The notes beneath the pieces were generated by a model. That model was not told where the DNA came from. It was given only the letters and a program-made list of their open reading frames with translations, and made no database searches. Of a stretch of 64,000 nucleotides of DNA, positions 33,365 through 43,924 are shown one piece after another. The translations under genes were made by a program, and so were the position numbers. This stretch comes from Methylobacterium sp. SyP6R (lineage in GTDB: Bacteria > Pseudomonadota > Alphaproteobacteria > Rhizobiales > Beijerinckiaceae), in NCBI RefSeq assembly GCF_019216885.1, contig NZ_JAAQRC020000002.1, positions 62,001 through 126,000 of the forward strand. The letters are read 5' to 3'. Position 1 is the stretch's first letter; each line of letters opens with the position of its first letter.

Positions 33365-34897
33365 TCAGGCGGCCCGGGAGGTCCCGACGCTCCGCAGGCC
33401 CGGCCAGGCGGGCGCGCTCGCCTGGTAGGCGGGAGCGCGGGCGAGGAGACCGGCATAGACCGACGGCCGCAGCGGCGCGAACGTGGCCGCGATCGGATTC
33501 GCCTGGCGGGTCGGCACGCCGATATCGGCGAGCAGGCTGGCGAAGTGGCGGTTGTGGTAGGGCGCGATGCACAGGCCGCCGTAAGCCTTGGCGGAGGGGC
33601 GCTCGGTCTGTCGCCACGCCTTGAGGCGGGCGATCTCGGCCTCCATCTGCGCCCGCGTCGGCTGGCGCGCGAGCTGTCCGTCCATGTAGCGCACCAGCCA
33701 GTGGGCGCCGAGCTCGGCCGAGAGGTTGGTGGCGAAGCTCGAATTGAAGCCGACGAAGCCGAGATCGGGCAGGTCGGGGTTCACCACCCAGCGGTAGAGC
33801 CGGTACTGGCCATCGGCATCGATGAGCTTGGCGCGGTCGGCCGCGTCGAGCACCGGCACGTCCTGGCGCCAGCCGGTCGCCATCACCACGAGGTCGGCCG
33901 GGATGCGCTGCCCGCCGGTGAGCACCGCCTGCGCGCCCTCGTAGGAGGCGATCGTGCCCTGGATCGTCGCGATCCTGCCCTCGGTCACCAGCCTGTAGAA
34001 GCCGGGCGTCTCGACGGCCAGGTTGCAGTGGATGTCGTCCTCGATCCGGGTCTTGGGCGCCAAGCCGTTGCGGCGGAGCTTGAACTGCGCGGTCAGCAGC
34101 GTCTCGAGGGCGCGCCAGTTGGCCCAGACCAGCGGGGCGGCGAGCCTCTGCACCGCGCGCCGCACCGGCCCGGCATCGAAGGGCAGGAACATCGCTTCCG
34201 CCGCGCGGCAATACAGGATCCGCTTGAAGTTGATCAGCCCGCCGAAGAAGTAGGGGATCTTCCAGGTCGGTTCGAGGAACACCACCGTCACGGCGGCGGC
34301 CCCGTGCTTGACCGCGCTCACCGCGACGTCGGTGGCCGATTTCGAGTAGCCCAGGACCACGACCCGTCGGCCGCGGACGGCTCCAGCGTCGGTGTGCTCG
34401 CTCGAATGGAGGATCCGTCCGCCGGCCGCCTCAAACCCCTCGGCGCCCGGATGCACGGGCTTGTTCTTGTGGCTGAACTGGCCGGTGCAGACGGCCACGA
34501 AGTCGTAGGCTTGCGTGCTCGCCGCGCCGTCGGCGCCCGTCGTCGTCACGTCCCAGCCCCGCTCGGTCCGCTTCGCCAGCCGGGTCACCGACTGGCCGGT
34601 GCGGATCAGCGGCAGGAGGCCGAATCGTTCCGCATAGGCGCGCAGATAGGCGAAGACCTGGCCGCCGGACGGCCATTCCGGATAGTCGTCCGGCATCGAC
34701 ATGTCGCCGAAGGCATAGATATCCTTCGGCGTCTGCGTCCTCACGTCGGGATAGGAGCGCGACGGCTCCCACACACCGCCGAGATCCGGGCCGCGCTCGA
34801 TCACCGTGACCCGGTGCCCGCGCTCCCGGAAGGCCTTGGCGGCGGCGAGCCCGCTGATGCCGGATCCGATGACGCACACGTTGGCTTGCGTGACCAT
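33365..34897 (-). CDS. FAD-dependent monooxygenase (FMO/YUCCA-like)
   Basis: The 510-residue flavoprotein begins MVTQANVCVIGSGISGLAAAKAF (FAD motif GSGISG at 11-16) and contains the linker GGVWEPSRSYPDVRTQTPKDIYAF, the NADPH motif VVVLGYSKSATDVAVSAV and LVVMATGWRQDVPV. This is the class B flavin monooxygenase layout. The ATG at 34897 follows GGAGACGG. Second such enzyme within 5 kb of the formamidase-like gene. Confidence 0.86.
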   Translation of the reverse strand: MVTQANVCVIGSGISGLAAAKAFRERGHRVTVIERGPDLGGVWEPSRSYPDVRTQTPKDIYAFGDMSMPDDYPEWPSGGQVFAYLRAYAERFGLLPLIRTGQSVTRLAKRTERGWDVTTTGADGAASTQAYDFVAVCTGQFSHKNKPVHPGAEGFEAAGGRILHSSEHTDAGAVRGRRVVVLGYSKSATDVAVSAVKHGAAAVTVVFLEPTWKIPYFFGGLINFKRILYCRAAEAMFLPFDAGPVRRAVQRLAAPLVWANWRALETLLTAQFKLRRNGLAPKTRIEDDIHCNLAVETPGFYRLVTEGRIATIQGTIASYEGAQAVLTGGQRIPADLVVMATGWRQDVPVLDAADRAKLIDADGQYRLYRWVVNPDLPDLGFVGFNSSFATNLSAELGAHWLVRYMDGQLARQPTRAQMEAEIARLKAWRQTERPSAKAYGGLCIAPYHNRHFASLLADIGVPTRQANPIAATFAPLRPSVYAGLLARAPAYQASAPAWPGLRSVGTSRAA

Positions 34898-35363
34898 GAT
34901 GCCGTCTCCGTCATGGGCGCCCTCCAGGGCGCGCATCGTCCATGCAGGAATTGTCATGTCCGTCGCCGGATCGGGCTATCCCGAACGCGTTCCGATTATC
35001 CACATCGCGCAGGATTGAGACGAAACCTTCTGTAATTGCCGACAATTCGCAATCGGACTTCGCTGGACGGCCATGCTGCGTCGCAATATCTCATGCGCAC
35101 ATGCAATATATGATGCAACTTGCCCACGCGGCGGGCAGAGCGTGCCTGCGTCGCGACCGGGCCCGGTGGCGACGCGACGAAGCCCGGCCTTCGCGAGAGG
35201 ACCGGGCTTCCAGGCGGCCGGGCGGCCGGTCTCGCGTGGGCAGGCTCGGGCGCGCCGGCAGCCGCGTATCGTTGAGCGGGGCCTTCACACGCCCGCAAGG
35301 CCAGCCTCCTCACCCTGCACCGGACCGAACGGTTCCGTCGGGATCTGCGACCCCGGAGGTTCC
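34898..35363. other. Intergenic region with a terminator-like hairpin
   Basis: This 466-bp gap holds no convincing gene. Its left part is less GC-rich and probably carries the promoter of the minus-strand monooxygenase. AAGCCCGG (35180-35187) pairs with CCGGGCTT (35202-35209) and may end the operon that arrives from the right. Confidence 0.45.
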
Positions 35364-36047
35364 CTAGAGGGAACTGCCGCCGCAGATGACCAGGTGCTGC
35401 CCCGTCACCGCGGCCGCTTCGGGCGACAGGAAGTAGGCGACCGCCCCCGCCACCTCCTCGGGCTGGATGAAGCGCCCGAGCGGCGGCCGCTTCGGCGCCA
35501 CGCCGCTGCGCGACGGATCGGTCAGCATCGGCGTCTCGGTCGCCGCAGGGGCGACGACGTTGACGGTGATGCCGCGGGGCATCGCCTCGGCGGCCCACGA
35601 GCGGGCGAGGGCGACGAGGGCCGCCTTCGAGGCCGCGTAGGCACTCCGCCCGGCCGCCCCGGCGGCGGTGCGGCTGCCGATCAGGACGACCCGGCCGCCC
35701 GCTCCCATGCGCGGGACCAGGAGGTCGGCCAGCCGCGTCGCCGCCTCGACATGGAGCCGCCACATCGTGGCGCCGTCCTCGGGATGCAGTTCGCCGAGGC
35801 GGCCGACCCGCAGGAGGCCGGCGGCATGGACGAGGGCGTCGACCCGCAACTCGCCGATCGCGGGCGCGATGGCGTCGAGGTCGGAGAGGTCGAGGGCGAG
35901 GTGGCGGTAGCGCGGATGCGCGCGCTGCCCCTCGCCCCGGCTCACGCCGGTCACCCGCCAGCCATCGGCGAGGAGCCGCGCGACGATCGCGGCACCGATT
36001 CCCGAACTCGCCCCCGTGACGAGGGCGTGGCGCAACGCCTCACTCAC
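35364..36047 (-). CDS. Short-chain dehydrogenase/reductase
   Basis: The 227-residue Rossmann protein has VTGASSGIGAAIVARLL (cofactor motif), VLIGSRTA (catalytic Ser region), YAASKAALVALAR (YxxxK) and ITVNVVAPAATETPM. GTG start at 36047 overlaps the stop of the sialidase-like gene. Last gene of the operon running from 43029; presumably oxidises or reduces a hydroxy intermediate. Confidence 0.87.
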   Translation of the reverse strand: MSEALRHALVTGASSGIGAAIVARLLADGWRVTGVSRGEGQRAHPRYRHLALDLSDLDAIAPAIGELRVDALVHAAGLLRVGRLGELHPEDGATMWRLHVEAATRLADLLVPRMGAGGRVVLIGSRTAAGAAGRSAYAASKAALVALARSWAAEAMPRGITVNVVAPAATETPMLTDPSRSGVAPKRPPLGRFIQPEEVAGAVAYFLSPEAAAVTGQHLVICGGSSL

Positions 36048-37242
36048 CGGCCGACACCCAGGCTTCGCTCACCCGCACGTACTTGATCGCCTGGCGGTGA
36101 TACGTGAAGGCGACGTGGATCGCCCCGTCCGGCGTCTGGGTCACGGAGGGGTAGGACAGCTCCCGGTTCGAGCGGTCGCGCGAGTTGTTGGTCATGCAGT
36201 AGCCGTCGCCGACCTCGAGGTCGCGCCGATGCGGCCAGGTCCGGCCGCCGTCGGGGGAAATCGCCAGCGTCAGCGGCGCCCGGGGCGTGCCCCAGAACGC
36301 CGTGCGCTTGCCCGGATCGGCCGCGGCCGCCGGGGCGGAGGCCGGCGCGGGCTCCTCGTCCTCGATCTCGTCGTAGAGCGAGGCCCGGCGCTCGGTCGCG
36401 GCCTCGGCATTGGTCGCGTTGAAGACCAGCGCCACGTGGCCGTTGGCGAGCAGTGTCGCCTGGACCGACGAGTTGTTGTTCGGGAGTGCCGTCGGCACCG
36501 GCGCCGACCAGGTCTCGCCGCCGTCGGTCGAGCGGCTCTCGTAGATCGAATCGGCCCAGCGGCTGCGGTAGAGCGCCAGCAGCGTGCCGTCGTGGAGGGC
36601 GAGCACGTTCATGTGCACGGCGCCGGTGCTGTCGGGCACCGCGACCTCGCGCCAGGTCCTGCCCTGGTCCGACGAGATCATCACCGCGCTGGTGTCGTCG
36701 TCGCCGACCCACTTGGCGCCGGGTACGCTCGGGCAGTGGAAGATCGGCAGGAGCCAGGTGCCGTCCTTCAGCACCGCCGGCGGCTGGCGCACGAAGGTGC
36801 CGCAGCCCGGCCGCTGCGCGAACAGGGTCTCGATCGGACCCCAGGTCAGGCCGTGATCGTGGGAGATCCGCCGGCGCACCAGGGCGGTGTCCTGGTTGCC
36901 CGACACCTGCGCGGTCCAGATCAGCCAGAGTTCGCCCGTCGGCGCGTTGAACAGGATCGGGTTCTGCTCCGAGCGGGAGGCATCGTCGGAGAGCTTTTGC
37001 GCTTCGGTCCAGGTGTCGCTGCCGGCGGGCAGGCGCGACCCGTAGACCGAGATGTCGGCCATGCCTTCCTGCGTGCCGCCGAACCAGACGCAGGCGAGGT
37101 CGCCGTTCGGCAGCGGCAGGATGTTGGCGGCGTGGTTCTGCACGCACGGGGAGGGGATGAAGGCCTCGCGGCGGAGGGGATCGCCGGCGACCGGCCGGAC
37201 CTCGCCGGTGCGGTCCATCGGTGTCTCGATGGTGTCGAGCAT
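36040..37242 (-). CDS. Sialidase-fold (BNR repeat) protein
   Basis: The 400-residue protein has several Asp-box repeats: SHDHGLTWG, SSDQGRTWR, STDGGETWS and SPDGGRTWP, plus GDLACVWFGGTQEG, all typical of the six-bladed exo-alpha-sialidase superfamily. No signal peptide, so it acts inside the cell. A linker near residues 300-320 is Glu, Pro and Ala-rich. Intracellular members are often not true sialidases; here the neighbours point to acid-sugar or ulosonic-acid metabolism. Confidence 0.82.
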   Translation of the reverse strand: MLDTIETPMDRTGEVRPVAGDPLRREAFIPSPCVQNHAANILPLPNGDLACVWFGGTQEGMADISVYGSRLPAGSDTWTEAQKLSDDASRSEQNPILFNAPTGELWLIWTAQVSGNQDTALVRRRISHDHGLTWGPIETLFAQRPGCGTFVRQPPAVLKDGTWLLPIFHCPSVPGAKWVGDDDTSAVMISSDQGRTWREVAVPDSTGAVHMNVLALHDGTLLALYRSRWADSIYESRSTDGGETWSAPVPTALPNNNSSVQATLLANGHVALVFNATNAEAATERRASLYDEIEDEEPAPASAPAAAADPGKRTAFWGTPRAPLTLAISPDGGRTWPHRRDLEVGDGYCMTNNSRDRSNRELSYPSVTQTPDGAIHVAFTYHRQAIKYVRVSEAWVSAGE

Positions 37243-37258
37243 GGGGGTCTCTCCGGGG

Positions 37259-38698
37259 TCAGGCGGTGGTGGCGGGGCGGGCGGGTTCGGTCTTGGGAGC
37301 CGTTTCCGTGTCGCCCCGCCCGGAGCTGTCGCTCCAGCGGAAGGCGCGCTCGATGCCCATCACGACGAGTGGCGCGAGGGCGGCGATGTACATGTTGTCG
37401 ACGCCGTAGGGATTGCCCAACGCATACCAGATCGTGGTGGCGAGCGCCGAGCCGAGCAGTCCCAGCGTCGCGCCGCGGTTCGAACCGAACCAGGGCAGGT
37501 AGAATCCGACCATCGCGACGATCGAGATCGACAGGCGCAAGGCGCGCGTGAAGAACGACAGCTTCAGGATCTCGGGAATGAAGAACACGAAGACCAGCGG
37601 CACCACGGCGATGACCAGCGAGAACACTCGGGTCATGCGCAGCTCCTGGGCCGGCTCCGGCTTCCAGTACGGCACGTAGAAGTCGCGCACGACCAGCGAC
37701 GCGATGGCGAGCGCCACGGTGCTGACGCTGACGAAGATCGAGGCGACGAGCGAGGTGGTGACGACGCCGGCAAGCAGCGGGTGCATGTTCTTCAAGAAGA
37801 TCGGCAGCGCGTAGAGGCTGTCCATGCTCGGATAGAGCGTCTTCGCGGCCAGGCCGATCAGCGCCAGCACGACCCCGAGCGGCAGGCAGAACGCCGCCGC
37901 GTAGAGCGCCGAGGCCCGGGCCGCCGAGGCGCTCTTCGTCGAGGAGATCGCCTGGACGATGAACTGGGTCGAGAAGATCGCCCCGACCGTGCCGAAGGTC
38001 CAGGCGAAGATCGTCGCCGCGCCGATCTTGCCGTCCCAGGTGAAGTATTCGGGGGGGAGCGCGGCCTGCATCGGGGCGATGCCGCCGGTGGCCGACAGCG
38101 CGACCCACAGGATGATGCCGATGCCCCCGACCTTGATGGCGCTGTGCAGGATCGTCACCCAGGCGACGCCCTTCATCCCGCCGAAGACGTAGTAGAACGT
38201 GCTCACCGCCGCGATGATGCACATCGCGGTCGGAATGTTGACGCGGAGCGCCGTCGAGATCGCGGCCGCACCGCTGACGTAGTTGCCCACGTTCACCAAG
38301 AGCAGGGCGTAGATCATGATGATCGAGACGGTCATCATGGTCGACTTGCCGTATTTCTGCGCGATCGCGGCCGAGATCGTGTACTCGCCCGAATCGTAGA
38401 TCCGGCGGACGATCAGGAGCCCGAACAGCAGGAAGCCGATCGAGGCGCCGAGCACCGACCAGGCGGCGGCGATGCCGGAATTGAACGCTTCCTGCGCGGT
38501 GCCGACCGTCGACTTGGCGCCGACGAATTCCGACATCAGCAGCACGCCGACGACGAGCGCCGGCATCGAGCGCGACGCGGTCATGAACTGGGCGTTGGTG
38601 CGGCTGCGCAGCTTCAGGGTCAGCCAGCCGGTGAACAGGATGTAGGCGACCACCATGACCGCGATGGTCAGGCTCTCGCCCTCGGTGAATTCATGCAT
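37259..38698 (-). CDS. Sodium:solute symporter family transporter
   Basis: The 479-residue membrane protein has about 13 hydrophobic segments and SSS-family landmarks: FMTASRSMPALVVGVLLMSEFVGAKSTVGTAQEAF near the start and VFGGMKGVAWVTILHSAIKVGG. The family imports sugars, carboxylates, sialic acids and similar solutes with sodium. In this operon it is the likely importer of the acid-sugar substrate. Confidence 0.86.
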   Translation of the reverse strand: MHEFTEGESLTIAVMVVAYILFTGWLTLKLRSRTNAQFMTASRSMPALVVGVLLMSEFVGAKSTVGTAQEAFNSGIAAAWSVLGASIGFLLFGLLIVRRIYDSGEYTISAAIAQKYGKSTMMTVSIIMIYALLLVNVGNYVSGAAAISTALRVNIPTAMCIIAAVSTFYYVFGGMKGVAWVTILHSAIKVGGIGIILWVALSATGGIAPMQAALPPEYFTWDGKIGAATIFAWTFGTVGAIFSTQFIVQAISSTKSASAARASALYAAAFCLPLGVVLALIGLAAKTLYPSMDSLYALPIFLKNMHPLLAGVVTTSLVASIFVSVSTVALAIASLVVRDFYVPYWKPEPAQELRMTRVFSLVIAVVPLVFVFFIPEILKLSFFTRALRLSISIVAMVGFYLPWFGSNRGATLGLLGSALATTIWYALGNPYGVDNMYIAALAPLVVMGIERAFRWSDSSGRGDTETAPKTEPARPATTA

Positions 38699-38847
38699 GG
38701 GCGTGTCCTCGGGATGATGCTTTTGTCGATCGATGATTGGCGACCCGCCCCTGTCCGGACGACTGATCCGTCAGCGGACGGAGACCCGAACGGGGGGGGG
38801 CGACAGGCCGGGCCGGCGTCTTCGCGCGCAGTTCCCCGGCGACGTCT

Positions 38848-39765
38848 TCAGGACGCCCGGGCCAGTCCCTCGTTCGTCCCCAGCAGCGCGGCGCGCTCGG
38901 CCTCGGTCAGCGGCATCAGCGGCGGGCGCAGGCGGTGCCAGCCGGCATCGCCGGTGCGCTCCGCCGTCATTGCCTTGAGCGAGGCCATCTGGGCAAAGCG
39001 CGAGGCGCGTTCGCGGGTCGCCACCACGCGTCCTTGCGCCGCCGCGACCGCCTCGGCCTTGGCCGGATCGGCGTAGTGGTCGAAGACGAAGCGCAGGTCG
39101 CGGGCGCAGAGGTTGGTGGTGGCGGTGATGGCCCCGGCCCCGCCGATCTTCAGGAGCGGCAGCATCAGCGGGTCGGCCCCGGCCAGCACCGAGAAGCCCG
39201 GGAAGCGCTCGACCAGCGCCGTCATGTGGGCGAGGTCGCCGGATGAATCCTTGATGCCGGTGACGATGCCGGGGAAGCGCTCGCGCAGGGCCGCGATGAC
39301 GCCGTGGGGGATCGCCACGCCGGACATCTGCGGGATGTGGTAGAGCACCACCCGCAGGCGATCGTCGCCGACGCCTTCGATGATCCGCGAATAGGCCGCG
39401 ACCAGCCCGTCCTCGGAGACGCCCTTGTAGTAGAAGGGCGGCAGCAGCACGACCGTGGTGACGCCGACCGACAGCGCGTGGCGGGTGAGCGCCACGGTCT
39501 CGGGCAACGCCGCGACGCCGGTGCCGGGCATCAATTGCGCGGGCGCGACGCCGCCGGCAAGCGCGGCTTCGAGCAGGCGCATCCGCTCGTCGGCGGAGAA
39601 CGAGTTCGCCTCGCCGGTGGTGCCGAGCAACGCGACGCCGGTGCAGCCCTCGTCGATCAGGTAGCGGCAATGGTCCGTGAAGGCCCGATAATTCGGGTTC
39701 AGGTCCTGGTCGAGGGGCGTGAGGGCGGCGCAGAACACGCCGCGCGGGAAGACGGGATCGATCAT
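38848..39765 (-). CDS. Dihydrodipicolinate synthase/N-acetylneuraminate lyase family aldolase
   Basis: The 305-residue TIM barrel has the carboxylate-binding GTTGE (48-52), the catalytic Tyr in LYHIP (Y142) and the Schiff-base Lys in TGIKDSSGD (K172). Members cleave or form 2-keto-3-deoxy acids. The specificity region does not identify the substrate; an aldolase acting on a keto-deoxy acid sugar fits. ATG at 39765, 14 bp after the previous stop. Confidence 0.86.
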   Translation of the reverse strand: MIDPVFPRGVFCAALTPLDQDLNPNYRAFTDHCRYLIDEGCTGVALLGTTGEANSFSADERMRLLEAALAGGVAPAQLMPGTGVAALPETVALTRHALSVGVTTVVLLPPFYYKGVSEDGLVAAYSRIIEGVGDDRLRVVLYHIPQMSGVAIPHGVIAALRERFPGIVTGIKDSSGDLAHMTALVERFPGFSVLAGADPLMLPLLKIGGAGAITATTNLCARDLRFVFDHYADPAKAEAVAAAQGRVVATRERASRFAQMASLKAMTAERTGDAGWHRLRPPLMPLTEAERAALLGTNEGLARAS

Positions 39766-39779
39766 GGTCTTGGCGCTCC

Positions 39780-40903
39780 TCAGCCGGCGGCGTGGTAGAG
39801 GGCGAGGATCTGCTCTTCGCTGATCTCGCGCGGGTTGTTGTCGAGGAGCCGGCGGATGGCGTGGGCCTCCGCCGCCATGGCGGGCAGATCGCCGGCCGGC
39901 ACCCCGTGCGCCGACAGGCGCATCGCGATGCCGAGATCGGCGCACCAGCGCGTCGTCGCCTCGACCACCGCCGCCTCGTCGTCGCTCTCGGGCAGCCCGA
40001 GCGCCGCCATCACCTGGCGGGTCTTCTCCGGCACCGCGGGCGCGTTGAAGGCCAGCGTGTGGGGGAAGATCACCGCGCAGGCCAGCCCGTGCGGGATGTG
40101 GTGGCGGGTGCCGAGCGGGTACGCGACGGCGTGGCCCGCCGTGGTGTTGACCGGACCGAGGCAGAACCCGCCGTAGAGCGAGGCGAGCGCCAGTCCGGCC
40201 CGGGCCTCGCGGTCGCCCCCGTCGCGCACGGCGCGGGGCAGGAAGCGGCCGACGAGACGGATGCCCTCCAGCGCGTAGAGATCGATCAGCGGGTGGGCCT
40301 TCCTGCTGGTGAAGGCCTCGACGCAATGCGCCATGGCGTCGACGCCGGTGGCGGCGGTGACCGCGGCCGGCACCGTCATGGTGAGGTCGGGGTCGATCAC
40401 CGCGGCGTCGGCCAGCATGAAGCGGCTCTGCACCGCGAGCTTGTTCTGGGTGGCCGGATCGGTGACCAGCGCCCGGGTGCCGCCCTCGCTGCCGGTGCCG
40501 GCGGTGGTCGGGACCAGGATCAGGCCGATGCGGCGGCCCCGCACCTTCTCGGGCCCGACGACCTCGTGCAGGGTCTGGCCGCTGCCCGGCAGCACCGCCA
40601 CGAGCTTGGCGAGATCCATGGCGCTGCCGCCGCCGAAGCCGACGACGATATCCGGATTGGTCTCCTCGGCGAGCGCCAGCGCCCGGTCGAGGTTCGGGAT
40701 GTCGGGCTCGGGCTTGACCTCGCCGAACACCCGTACCTCGCCGGGCAGGTCGAGAGAATCGACCCGGGCTGCGTTGAAGGCGTCGGCGACGACCAGGATG
40801 TTGCGGGCGCCCATCGCGCGGGCGCGGCGGCCGACGGCGGCGACGGTGCCGGAGCCGAAGTCGATGTCCGGGCGGACGATCTCGATGGCGGTGGCGAAGG
40901 GAT

Positions 40904-40907
<4 letters not shown>
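39780..40907 (-). CDS. Iron-containing alcohol dehydrogenase
   Basis: The 375-residue protein has the group III alcohol dehydrogenase motifs GFGGGSAMDLAK, VPTTAGTGSEGGTRALV, and the metal ligands in GVDAMAHCVEAF and GHAVAYPLGTRHHIPHGLACAV. The GTG start overlaps the PdxA stop (GTGA). Oxidises or reduces an aldehyde/alcohol intermediate; maleylacetate reductase-like activity is less likely given the neighbours. Confidence 0.87.
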
Positions 40908-41940
<1,033 letters not shown>

Positions 41941-41944
<4 letters not shown>

Positions 41945-43029
41945 GCGACGGTCCTTTCCGAGATGAATCCGTTCTGGCGCAGGAGGTCGCGCCAGACGGG
42001 GGGCGTGCCGAACGCCCCGGATTTCGAGATGACGGTGGTGCCGTCCCACAGGCCGCCGCGCATGCGGGAGCGGGGCAGGCCCGGGGCGACCTGGCCGGTG
42101 ACGACGAGGCCCTCGGTGCGAAGCGCCAGGCACAGGGCCTTCAGGGTCTCGCCCCCGGCGACGATCAGGGTGCCGGGCGGGGGCAAGGCGCGGGCGAGGC
42201 GCCCGAAGGCGGCGGCGATGCGCTCGGCGGCCTCATCCCGGGCGAGCCCTGCGGGCAGCGAGAGGCTCACGAGGGCAGCGTCGTCCGTTGCCAGCCGGTC
42301 GGCGACGACGCCGGTCGGGGTGGTCTCGTCCAGCACGAGCCGGTGCTCGGGGCAGTGTGCGAGCTGGTTCTCGGTCTCGGGCCGGTCCGAGCCGAACAGG
42401 CCGAGGACCGGGCCGTGCAGGCGCGCATCGCCGGGCGCGGGCGCCCGGCGGGCGAGCGCCCCGGCGAGGCCGCCGCTGCCGCACCACAGGACCGGCGCGC
42501 CGTGGGCGAGCGCTGCGATGCGGTCGAGGTCGCCGTCCTCCGCCGCGTCGTAGACCGCGACGCCCGGGACGAGCCCGTCCGCGACCGCGGCGCGGCGGGC
42601 CGGCACGCCGGCCGCGCGCAGGGTCTCGGCGATATCGCCGGAGACCGGTTCCCAGCCGGACCCCGTGCGGGCGACCTGCCGGCCGTCGCGGGTGACGCGG
42701 CCCTGGTAGGGGAAGGCCGGCGCGACGATCACGGGACGCCCGTCGCCGAGGCAGGCGGCGAGCTCCGCCGCCCAGGGGCCGCGCAGCAGGCTGTCGAGCT
42801 TCTTGAAGGCGAGATCGGCGCCGGCGAACATCGGGGCGGCGGACGCGACGACCCGGGCCGCGTCCGGCACCTCCCGCTCGCGCGTGCCGGTATCGAGGGC
42901 GAGGCTGCCGCGCGCCGGCAGGGCCCCGCCGATCCACGCGGCCTCGATCGGCCCGACGAGGCCGGTGAAGCCGGCGGCGGTGTCGAGGGTGCCGGTAAGG
43001 TCGTCGGCGATGAGGCGCAGAATCGGCAT
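41941..43029 (-). CDS. Four-carbon acid-sugar kinase (DUF1537 family)
   Basis: The 362-residue kinase starts MPILRLIADDLTGTLDTAAGF (substrate domain DDLTG) and has the C-terminal nucleotide domain LIVAGGETLKALCLALRTEGLVVTGQVAPGLPRSRM and GTTVISKSGAFG. The family phosphorylates D-threonate, D-erythronate or related acids at O4. At 362 residues it is shorter than the usual 400-430. First gene of the seven-gene operon ending at 35364. Confidence 0.82.
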
Positions 43030-43224
43030 CGGGCTCACGCGCGGCCGGCTGCCCGGATGCCGGCCCGACTGATGCCGAGCTTGGTGGACAACATGACAAC
43101 TGTGCGGACCACCCCGGACCGCCGGGCATGCCACAAGACGGTCCGGGTCGTGCTTGCGTCCCTCGTCCCCCCGGCACCGGTCATGTCATCCTCCCCGTCG
43201 GCGCCATCACAGGTGCCGCATTTG

Positions 43225-43239
43225 TTGTAAACTTGTTAT
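43225..43239. promoter_or_regulatory. AT-rich candidate operator upstream of the kinase operon
   Basis: TTGTAAACTTGTTAT lies in the 330-bp divergent region between the kinase operon (minus) and the GNAT gene (plus). A similar TTGTAAA...TTGTTA sequence occurs upstream of the FCD-GntR gene at 44755. The spacing differs by 2 bp, so the match is suggestive only. Confidence 0.35.
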
Positions 43240-43359
43240 GTGGTACGGGAGGTCGTGCGGACTTGTCAAGCGGTCGTCACGAGGCGATGGCAGCCTGATG
43301 CCGCGCGGCAGGCGACGAGGCCCGCATCCGGCGAGGGGCGGCATCGGATCGAGGTCACC

Positions 43360-43869
43360 ATGACGGGCTTCCATCTGCCCCCTGCGGACGGCGACGCTCG
43401 CCTCGCGCGGCTGCGGCTCATCTCCGCGCAGGCCCGCGAGCGCTACAGGTCCATCCCGGCGCTCGCTGGCGTGGCCGACGCACCGCCCCTCACGGAGGCG
43501 CGGTTCGCGGCGTGCCGGGTGCAGATCGCAGTCGACGACGCGAGCGGCGAGATCGTCGGCTTTGCCGCCACGCGCCTCCTCGACGGCCTGCTCTACCTCG
43601 ACAACATCTCCGTCGAGGCCGATGCGTCGGGGAGGGGGATCGGGACGGCGCTGCTCGACGACGTCCGCGCGCGGGCCGTGCGCGTCAATGCCCCGGCGGT
43701 GACGCTGACGACGTTCCGGGAACCGGCCTGGAACGGGCCCTGGTTCCGCCGGCACGGCTTCCGGCCGATGCCGCCCGAGCGGATCGGTCCGGGATTGCGG
43801 GCGGTCACGGATCGGCAGGGCCGGACCTTCGATCCGGGCACGCGCGAGACCTTGTGGCGGCCGGCGTGA
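43360..43869 (+). CDS. GNAT-family N-acetyltransferase
   Basis: The 169-residue protein has the acetyl-CoA loop in LYLDNISVEADASGRGIGTALLDDVRARA (R/Q-x-x-G-x-G/A type) and the C-terminal TFREPAWNGPWFRRHGFRPM. The ATG at 43360 (MTGFHLPP) follows GAGG. It sits alone on the plus strand between the kinase operon and its regulator; target unknown. Confidence 0.83.
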   Translation: MTGFHLPPADGDARLARLRLISAQARERYRSIPALAGVADAPPLTEARFAACRVQIAVDDASGEIVGFAATRLLDGLLYLDNISVEADASGRGIGTALLDDVRARAVRVNAPAVTLTTFREPAWNGPWFRRHGFRPMPPERIGPGLRAVTDRQGRTFDPGTRETLWRPA

Positions 43870-43924
43870 CGGGGGTTCGGATCGCCGTCACGCCAGCGCA
43901 TTCCTCCCGTCCGCCTATCGGTCG

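Noticed and set aside
35364..39765. Sialic acid catabolism
   Set aside because: A sialidase-fold protein, an SSS transporter and a lyase-family aldolase are present, but the sialidase lacks a signal peptide, ManNAc kinase/epimerase genes are missing, and the kinase/PdxA2 pair points to C4 acid sugars.
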